The translations under genes and the position numbers were made by a program. Below, in pieces: positions 57,077-64,000 of a DNA stretch of 64,000 nucleotides (positions are counted from its first letter, which is position 1; each line of letters starts with the position of its first letter). Source of the stretch: Periplaneta americana (Eukaryota > Arthropoda > Insecta > Blattodea > Blattidae); NCBI RefSeq assembly GCF_040183065.1, contig NC_091119.1, forward strand, positions 201,300,043 through 201,364,042. Direction: 5' to 3'. Under the pieces are notes generated by a model. The model searched no databases. It was given only the letters and a program-made list of their open reading frames with translations, and was not told the origin of the DNA.

Positions 57077-57375
57077 TATTTCTTGCGGTGTTTAAACTCA
57101 CACCACAAGCTCTACCAGGTGACTCATTGGTAGAAAGATCTTTAAATATCTGTAAACGTTAAAAATAATCTTTCTTGTCTGGCTGTGTATATTCAACTCT
57201 GAGGCGTACTTGAATTATGTACACAGAACAGCATAATGTAAGTTTAGATAAGGCTCTGAACTATTTACGTATGTAACAAGGAAGAGCACAGCACATATTC
57301 GTCATATATTCATAGAAAGTAGGTCCACACATCCATCCACTTTCAGATCATCCATTCCCCTACATTGTAGGTATA

Positions 57376-58546
57376 CAAATCAAATCAATCTTCTTAATGT
57401 ATCCAGCTGTTTGCTGACAACATAAAGTCCACTGCAGTCTATTCAGTTGTTTTTCACGAGAAATAGGGATATTTTGATCGGTGTTCATTATAGATGCCTA
57501 TTGCTACAGTCGAGCCGTTCTTATTTCCAGCAGCAAATCACACGACAGCTTCTGGTCAGCTGACACGCTGCTTCACTGGCAGTGGTTGTCGTCAAGGTTA
57601 TGCAGACGACATACCGCTTCCTGCTCACGGTGGATGTTACTGTGTTGTCAAGTCTACCCTTGTACTCTTAACGAAGTTTTAGCACATGTCTAGTCTTAAA
57701 CATCGAACGAAAAATTATTTCCTACGATAAATAATTAGTAATATATGAATACATAATATTATATATTATTGTTATTGTTGATCCTAGCATCCCAGGACAC
57801 AGAAGACTTACCATGTTGTGCTATGATTGGTTTTTCCGACCATTTGAAGTAACGATTTTCATAAATACAGAAACAATATTAGAAATTACTAAAATGGGAG
57901 AAAGCTGTAAAATATAATAAATAAACATTTTTTATGTGAATGAATAACTAAAACCACACAACCTGTAAACTAAGTAAAATAATATTATGTTAGTATTAAA
58001 AATTTTGTCATGATAAGTCATTGCTACATAAAAAAATTATACAAAGAACCTTGCCTAACGGTATTGTTCAATTTAGAGGTGCTACGCCTAGATCGCTACA
58101 ATCATTGTTAGTACCTGCCGCCGCCATAGTTCTCAGTTTATTTTCTTCTTTGCCGGATTGTCCGTACTTCTCTGTCATTATTTGAGAAATGTTCACATCA
58201 CACGCATCAGCTGTTCATTGCACCACTTGCATTGAAGGCAATAAACTACTCTTATTATGCGTTCATTTTCGAAATAATCTCTAACGCTAAGAATCATTTC
58301 TCTGCTTTGTGAATTGATGGTCTTCCGACTCCTCCACGGCATTGTGATGCTGAAAACTCAGCGATAACACAGCACTAACAACAATACCGACTGATTGTTC
58401 GACAACCAGCTATTAGAACTGTGTCCGTTCACTATTGGCTTGACAGAGATTTAGCAACACCGCTATTGCCTACCTTCTTCGCGCCAAAAGTCGAGAAGAC
58501 GTGGCCACGCCGGAAATAAGAACGGCTCGACTGTAGTAGCCAGAGG
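57376..58546 (-). pseudogene. Reversed LINE 3' tail, split by a DNA element
   Basis: 57376-57504 is the reverse complement of 37910-38050 (for example ATCCAGCTGTTTGCTGACAA), including the codons for GIYNEHRSKYP. The copy resumes for about 10 bp (GTAGCCAGAG) after the element at 57507-58533. Confidence 0.85.
57507..58533. mobile_element. 1027-bp TA-flanked inverted-repeat element
   Basis: CAGTCGAGCCGTTCTTATTT on the left and its mirror ending GGCTCGACTG on the right, each next to TA. The LINE copy at 37910 shows the uninterrupted target GTTGCTAGTAGCC, proving a TA duplication. No transposase frame recognised; short forward frames near 57500-57680 are probably chance. Confidence 0.88.
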
Positions 58547-58902
58547 TGAACATAACAGGCAAAGCCCAATTACAATGTTCACGACTAACAAATTAATTTA
58601 TAAAACATAAACAAGGAAAAGGGAATATACACTTACTAAAAACTGAAACAAAATAGAAATAAGAGAAAGAAAAAAAGAGAAATTGAAATAAGGTGTGAAA
58701 GTAGTTTCAAATTATCTAACAACAATATTCTGTAAAATATGATAACAAATAATTCTGCATCTAGAGAAATTCATATTGAAAATATCAACATTTGGATGAG
58801 GATGTAATTTATTGTATAACTGTAACATTTGGAAAACTGGGGAATTTTTGTGGGATTCAGTATTTGTCCTTGGTATGAAAAATAAATTTCGAAATTTCGT
58901 TT
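58547..58902. other. Possible LINE 3' UTR
   Basis: AT-rich. It may be the 3' end of the reversed LINE that follows. Nothing distinctive. Confidence 0.3.
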
Positions 58903-59382
58903 TCAGCTTAATGTTTTATAATAAAATAAACCAACACATTCCAACTTATTGTTAATAATTTTATAAAGAAAGTTTAAAGATTGACAATTTCGTCGAATTT
59001 GCAAACTAGTAAAATGGAAATGTTGAAGCATTGTAGCGTAACTCTCATAAGTAGGATAATCATTATAAAGTCTGCAATGTAACCATTTTAGAAATTTATT
59101 TTGAATTTTTTCTAGTAACAGAATATAGTTGTTAGTAACTGGGTTCCAGATAACAGCAGCATACTCTAATTTAGATCGAACAATGGAATTATACAAAATT
59201 ATTATAGTTTTGACTTTAAATTTACAAGAATTTCTCTTAACAAAACCTAAACTTCTATAGGACAAATTTATAGTATTATTAATATGACTATGAAATGTAA
59301 AATTACTCCTAAATAATATACCTAAATCTTTATGTTCATTTTCTGCTGGTAAAACTTTTGCACAATGTGCATAATAGTTCAT
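58903..59382 (-). pseudogene. Jockey-like LINE RT C-terminal fragment
   Basis: The 159-codon reverse frame reads HKDLGILFRSNFTFHSHINN, SYRSLGFVKRNSCKFK, LYNSIVRSKLEYAAVIWNPV and LEKIQNKFLKWLHCRL. DLGIxxDxxLxFxxHI and LVRSxLEYxxxIWxP are the thumb-region hallmarks of jockey-type polymerases. It is open for the whole stretch but lacks the catalytic core. Confidence 0.88.
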
Positions 59383-59549
59383 TGTTCATTTTCGCTGTTG
59401 CAAAACTTTGTTAAGGATTCTAGACGGTTGGTGTAGTCCAGTGCATGGTATTTTCCACAGTCTTTCCCACAATGACCACACGCCTTCTGCACTTGGTTCA
59501 TGAAAACTTTTGGTGTGACATATCTTGTAAGGGAATCCGTGAACTGCAA

Positions 59550-61100
59550 ACCGGGTTACTATGTTGTCGTATGCCGGACTCCTGGTCGTCCCGCTCTCCG
59601 ACGAGTTGTCGAGGTGGGGAGGGGAAACGGGAGCGACGTGACAAACGGCTGCAACTTGTGGAGTCGTCGAGCGCTGTTCTCCACGACCTCTACCCTCGAG
59701 AGCCCTGATGAGGCGCCGGGGAGTTGTGCTGGATGTTTATTATTATTATTATTATTTTTTTTTTTTTAACTGTTGGCATCTTCCTTCCGGCGGCGGGGGT
59801 CTGGGCGCTGGTAGGGTGGCCCGGCAGCTACTTCAAAGAGAGGGTGGTCTGGAGTCGGTGGTGGCTGGACGACTGGTGGCCGAGTCCCGAGTTCGATTGG
59901 AACTAGTCCCCAATTCAGTCGCCGTTGGCAGCTCCTCTTCTTCCTGGGCGTCGGGGGCAGCGGCGATATGGGACGAGGTGTGGGGGAGGCCCCAGGTGGC
60001 GTCTCGGGGGGACTGATCCACCAAGGGGGCTAGATACTCTGGGAAGTGATAAGATGCCGGAGTTGCTGGGGTGCGTCCGCCCTTCCAAGCAGCTAAACAC
60101 TGCAGAGCCCGGGGCTTCGTCTTCTTGGCTGCCCGTCAACGGTGCTTTCTCAGTGCCCCTTTTCGGGAACGTCGTGGAGTAGTTTTAGGAGGAGGAGTCA
60201 TAGAAATCAATAGAACTGATGAGGAAAGTAACTGTTGTTTTATTTCAGAATTGATAAAGAATTGAGTCTCTCTCTTCGACAGATGGGAGAAACGGGATAG
60301 AAGTGAAGAGTAGGTTTTGAAGAGGGAAGAGTTGTGGTGAGTGATAACAAAGTAGGGTTCGGGAGGGAGAGAGGAGGCTAGAGATGAGGGGAGTGCCTGG
60401 GGAAAACCGACTTGTTCAGAATCTGCGTGGTGTCTAGTGGGGGGAGGGGTAGGACAGCAAGAGTGATGGAACCGGGTAGAAGGTTAGCTCTCTAGTTCGA
60501 AGGATCAACACAGCGTGCTGTGCGACTTACCGACTTCGAGAACAAGCTCCTGGCATCGGAGGATCAACACAGCATGCTGTGCGACTTACCGACTTCAGGA
60601 GCGGGGAAGGGTGACCTCTATCATCGATGGATCAACAGAGCGAACTCGCGACTTACCGACTCTAGAGGGGGGGGGTGTTCGGGGGAGGACTGTGATTTAT
60701 TAAAACAAGCCGGGACAGGGTTGGAGAGTCGAAGCCAGGAACGTAACTGTGGGGGAGAATGGAGAGAGATGGATGTGAGCCGAGGAGGTGAGAGATATGT
60801 ATGATTGTGCAGGGTGGATAAAGAAATAATTTGAGGATAGGTATGCAGAGTTTCGATGTGTAGAAAGAAGAAGACAAGAAACACGAGAGACAGGGATGCA
60901 ACATGGCTCCTGTTTCCGGGAGGTGGTCGTTGGGAGGTGGTTGTGTGTTAAACACAAACCAAGCAAAAATTTCTCCTGCGCTGAAGCGAGGTCTATGGAA
61001 TACTGGGCGGGAGAGAGCGTGGCAGCTAACTCCGCGTCTAAGGCAGTTCTCGCTGGATGTTCGATTCGATTCAGTAGTTTTATTCCGGTAAAATATACAA
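59550..61100. other. GC-rich island of unknown origin
   Basis: Composition jumps from strongly AT-rich to G/C-rich, with many CpG (GGCGGCGGGGGTCTGGGCGC). Overlapping open frames on both strands result from this composition and show no domain. It is bordered on the left by (TTA)n and poly-T (59738-59768) and on the right by poly-T at 61265-61289, so it may be retroposed material read on the minus strand. A LINE or LTR untranslated region is possible. Confidence 0.4.
60499..60665. repeat. Three tandem ~60-69-bp units
   Basis: GGATCAACACAGCGTGCTGT, GGATCAACACAGCATGCTGT and GGATCAACAGAGCGAACTC start near 60502, 60560 and 60629; each is followed by GCGACTTACCGACT. Confidence 0.85.
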
Positions 61101-61264
61101 AGAGTATACAATGCCAGTGGCTGTTTCAGGGACTTATTGGTGTGCCCTCTTCAGCCGTCGTGATTAATACACATGGAATACATGATAACATAATAACAAA
61201 GTGTACTTGTTTACATAACAGCAAGGTGGAACAACAGATGATTAAAATTTGAAAAAAATAAACG

Positions 61265-61290
61265 TTTTTTTTTTTTTTTTTTTTTTTTTC
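61265..61290 (-). repeat. Poly-T tract, likely retroposon poly(A) end
   Basis: A run of about 25 T followed by TCCGAGACTCGGTCTTCTGA. On the minus strand this is a poly(A) after non-AT-rich sequence, as expected for a retroposed element lying to the right. Confidence 0.5.
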
Positions 61291-61559
61291 TCCGAGACTC
61301 GGTCTTCTGAGGCAAACCGTGGCATCACTCCCACGCTGTAGAAACTTTCACCGCCTCGGGGTGCGGAGCTGGGGTGAAGCCACGCTTTACTCGTTTCCAC
61401 CCGCACCAAGGAGAGAAAGAACTAAAAGCAAGACAACCAGCTCAGAGAGAGAGAGAAAGAACAATTGGCTGTTGCTTGGCGCGACAGGTTTGAATGGTTT
61501 ATGCAGGACACACGGGCATAGGAAAGTAACATATAACAATGTGTCTCAGCTCGTAGTGT

Positions 61560-61840
61560 GGCTTCTTTCCAATCATCTCTAGTCATGGCGTCTGTGATGT
61601 AGAAGTCCGCTGGTATTTCTGTCTTCTTTCGCCGATGTTCAGTCATACGCTGGTGTGATGGAGTCGAGGTCTTCTAGCAGCATAGTCTCTCTGCTCAGCT
61701 CGTATACAAGATGTGATGATGAGACACATAATGCACGTTTTAGGAACGTCATTTGTACCTTTTCTTGATCTTTGAGGTTGCTCTTTGTTAGGTACTGCCA
61801 GATGGAGAGAAGTCCATAAGTGATGACTGGTGATATCTTT
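61560..61840 (-). pseudogene. RT C-terminal fragment
   Basis: The reversed translation gives PVITYGLLSIWQYLTKSNLK, QMTFLKRALCVSSSSHLVYE and LSRETMLLEDL, then after a shift IPADFYITDAMTRDDWKEA. The YG..SIW and FLKRxL motifs match the end of non-LTR polymerases. Confidence 0.65.
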
Positions 61841-61849
61841 ACTTTGAAG

Positions 61850-62175
61850 AGTTACATTGTAGATGTACTATTTGCTAGTAAACTGAGTATTCTTGCATAC
61901 GAAAATACAACCATAGGAGGATCAAGCTTGCCAGCAGTCATAAGTACTGTAAGGTTTTTCTTTCTCATCATTTCCAATCTGTATACAACTTTACTTCCTT
62001 TTTTTTGTAATCACTTTTTCCCCTTTAGGCTGCAGAAAAAATGCGCTTTCATCAGCATTAAATACTCTGTTTGGATCATTTGTAATATCCAATGATTTTG
62101 TCCCTTTGATATTTGTCTACTTCCGAAAACCAATTGCGAATTTGTTTTTCTGTCACATTTGCTCTAGAAGTTGTC
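61850..62175 (-). pseudogene. CENP-B/pogo-type (DDE_1) transposase fragment
   Basis: Reversed: NDPNRVFNADESAFFLQPKG carries the FNADE catalytic Asp of pogo/jerky transposases, and a shifted frame continues VYRLEMMRKKNLTVLMTAGK and LDPPMVVFSYARIL, the next conserved block. Frameshifts and missing ends make it a relic. Confidence 0.75.
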
Positions 62176-62206
62176 AAATTTTGTGCCACACTCTTACTTG
62201 AGGGGG

Positions 62207-62320
62207 AAAGGAACTGGCCACCCTACCCCATTATCTCCTGGCCCAGTTGCCTCATAAGTGGTGCCTTCTTGGTATCGCTCGTGAGGTTCAGACCTGTCTT
62301 CGGACAGCTGGCTAAGCAAC
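62207..62320 (+). repeat. Dispersed repeat shared with 39357-39475
   Basis: CCATTATCTCCTGGCCCAGT and GGTTCAGACCTGTCTTCGGA are the reverse complement of the earlier copy. Confidence 0.75.
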
Positions 62321-62322
62321 TC

Positions 62323-62640
62323 TCACTTAATTTTGGATGTCTTTTTAAAAATGATGTGTACAAAAACAATTTTTTGGTGGGATAACAATAGGTTTTTTAA
62401 ACACATTTTAATTATTCTTCTCTGTAATAAATCCAGTGGATTAAGGTTAGTTTTATAAGTACTACCCCATCCTAATATTCCGTATTGGATTATAGACTGA
62501 AATAAGGCAAGGTAAACTGTACGTAGTGCATCCATTGGTAAGTGATTTCGTAACTGAACAAAGTAATATATAATTCTACGTAATTTGTTACAAAGATAAT
62601 TGATTTGTTTGTCCCATTTGAGATTTTATCAATAGTGATT
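62323..62640 (-). pseudogene. LINE RT thumb-region fragment
   Basis: Reversed: KWDKQINYLCNKLRRIIYYF, then VQLRNHLPMDALRTVYLALF, QSIIQYGILGWGSTYKTNLN and LDLLQRRIIKMCLK. This is the LRxxYxALFxSxIxYGIxxWG pattern of jockey/RTE-like elements. Confidence 0.85.
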
Positions 62641-62917
62641 CATAAATATTTAACCTCTGAAGATTCATTTATAATAAAATGCACAACTTTTCCAATCATT
62701 AAAGTATTTATGGGTTGTGTCTAGCATTGACAACAAACGTTGGCCACTCACTTGTGGCCCAGACAGTTTTATTCTTACAGGAATATTCTATTGTTGGGTG
62801 GATTGAATCTGCTGGCATTTAAGTATGTCCACGTATAAGATACTTCATTTGTACTGTAAGGATGTTTTTGGAAGTAGAAAGAAAAATTTTCAATGCCACA
62901 AGAACCTATTTATTTTT

Positions 62918-63020
62918 AATTGATAAACTAGTTGACTTACTCGTGTTAATTATGTAAGATTTGTCCGGCTTACAGCTGTTTCAGTGCTTCACGCAATATC
63001 CTCAGAGCCTACTAGATACT
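62918..63020. mobile_element. Penelope-like terminal fragment, copy 5
   Basis: TAATTGATAAACTAGTTGAC through CTCAGAGCCTACTAGAT matches the reversed terminal arm of copies 1 and 2. No coding part. Confidence 0.85.
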
Positions 63021-64000
63021 ATTTATTTTTGTTTTGTCCTGGGCATGATTCGCTGTAAAGAATATTTCGTTCTCTCTTCTTTTACCATCTGCTTTGCCCC
63101 AGATGAAAGAAAATACTTCTTGTGATCCACTCTCTTACATTGTAAGGTTGTAAACACTGTATTTTCTTGAATAGTAAAGTAGCATGTTGTTTTGATTATG
63201 AGGCTGTATAGAACCTTTTGGAGGTAGAAACTCGTGCACAAATAATCTTCATTACTCTTCAACAATAATTGCTAACCTTTTTCAAAGGCTGCTAAAGACA
63301 TATCCTTTTCTGCAAGGTACATTTGAAGCTCATCTTTCTTCTCTGATATCTCATATTTTGTTCAGAGCAGATATTTGTCTTTTTGGGTGTATGAGAACCT
63401 AGGTTGAACTCCTTTTCTAAAAATATTTCTAAACACCTTAAGATTTACAATTTATTTACCCTTAAGGTTCATTCACAATGAAAATGTTACCGTACATAAT
63501 CACGACGAAATATATCAATGATACAGATGACTGTTCAGTCACGGATTGCTTGATAATATAATTATTGTTATGACAATGTTGTAGAAGTTTATTAACTACA
63601 ATGGAGACATAAATGACGATGTAACTTTGGTGAAGGTTCTTCTGGCCCTAATGTGTTCGTCAAGAAATCCCATCAAAGTCATTAAGGTCCATGGCACTCT
63701 GAAAGTCCCTTGGAACCACTCTTGAAACCATCAGCTGTAACCTTTTTTTCTCGAGTGTATCTATCTCTCAGGTTCTTCATTTGGCTTTGGCATATTTCAA
63801 CTAAAAAAGATAATGAAAGGTGTAATGGTAGTAATAATTTCATAATGGGTTACAGGCGAGGTCGTAGCTTAAATGGCCGAGTTTTTTAGGTTATGTCCTG
63901 CATTTATTCTTCTTCTTCTGTCAATACACAGTTTTGGGTTGTTTCCCATTTGTAAACTACAAATGGAATTGATCCGTCCAACGTCGGTGAGGTCTGCCTA
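63021..64000. other. Unassigned sequence to window end
   Basis: A reverse frame at 63023-63265 and a helical-looking reverse stretch near 63290-63370 (EKKDELQMYLAEKDMSLAAF) are open but unidentified. No gene is supported. Confidence 0.35.

Noticed and set aside
60662-61111. 149-codon reverse frame in the GC-rich island
   Set aside because: Several frames on both strands are open together because of base composition; no recognisable domain.

Overview
This window is a stretch of animal, almost certainly insect, nuclear DNA. It is AT-rich, intron-bearing and packed with transposable elements. The tRNA-derived SINEs, the many TA- and TTAA-flanked foldback elements and the igloo-type gene fit a cockroach-like (blattodean) genome; the cockroach assignment rests on remembered repeat sequences and is inference. 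No bacterial, plasmid or organellar features were seen.

Two host genes can be supported, both on the + strand. (1) Three scattered exons (5500-5643, 10113-10355, 30467-30619) each encode the same module: an acidic D-x-ADIDL-x-DP lead-in followed by a KIQAS/TFR IQ (calmodulin-binding) motif and then a stop codon. All three follow a plausible 3' splice site in the same reading phase. They look like alternative terminal exons of an igloo (igl)/neurogranin-like gene spread over at least 25 kb. An open segment at 1475-1705, ending on a perfect GTAAGT donor in the compatible phase, is a possible upstream exon of unknown identity. (2) 44945-48066 holds a complete three-exon ZMAT5 gene (U11/U12 snRNP 20K protein of the minor spliceosome), predicted 171 aa. 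Its second intron carries an uninterrupted DD34E Tc1-type transposon with matching terminal inverted repeats.

Layout. 1-1.42 kb: satellite with a 135-bp higher-order repeat. 3.8-4.8 kb: (TCTA)n/(TCTG)n array. 5.5-10.4 kb: igl exons A and B around a 3.6-kb pogo/Tigger-like element filled with other insertions. 11-13.2 kb: Penelope-like element with an open GIY-YIG region inside a larger inverted-repeat element. 13.6-28.8 kb: intron-like sequence with many MITEs, two SINEs, and a 1.24-kb foldback with tRNA-like units. 29-31 kb: split SINE, LINE tails, igl exon C. 33-42 kb: Penelope fragments, an RNase-H-bearing LINE, and SINEs including a palindromic tRNA-like one. 45-48 kb: ZMAT5 plus Tc1. 49.8-53.7 kb: decayed piggyBac transposase broken by a Merlin-like element, LINE pieces and a MITE. 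53.9-57.1 kb: decayed IS630/DDE_3-type transposase pieces. 57.4-63 kb: LINE remnants, a GC-rich island, a CENP-B/pogo-type transposase relic and a Penelope tail.

Coding calls were made by reading translations by eye. Family names rest on remembered motifs, not on searches.
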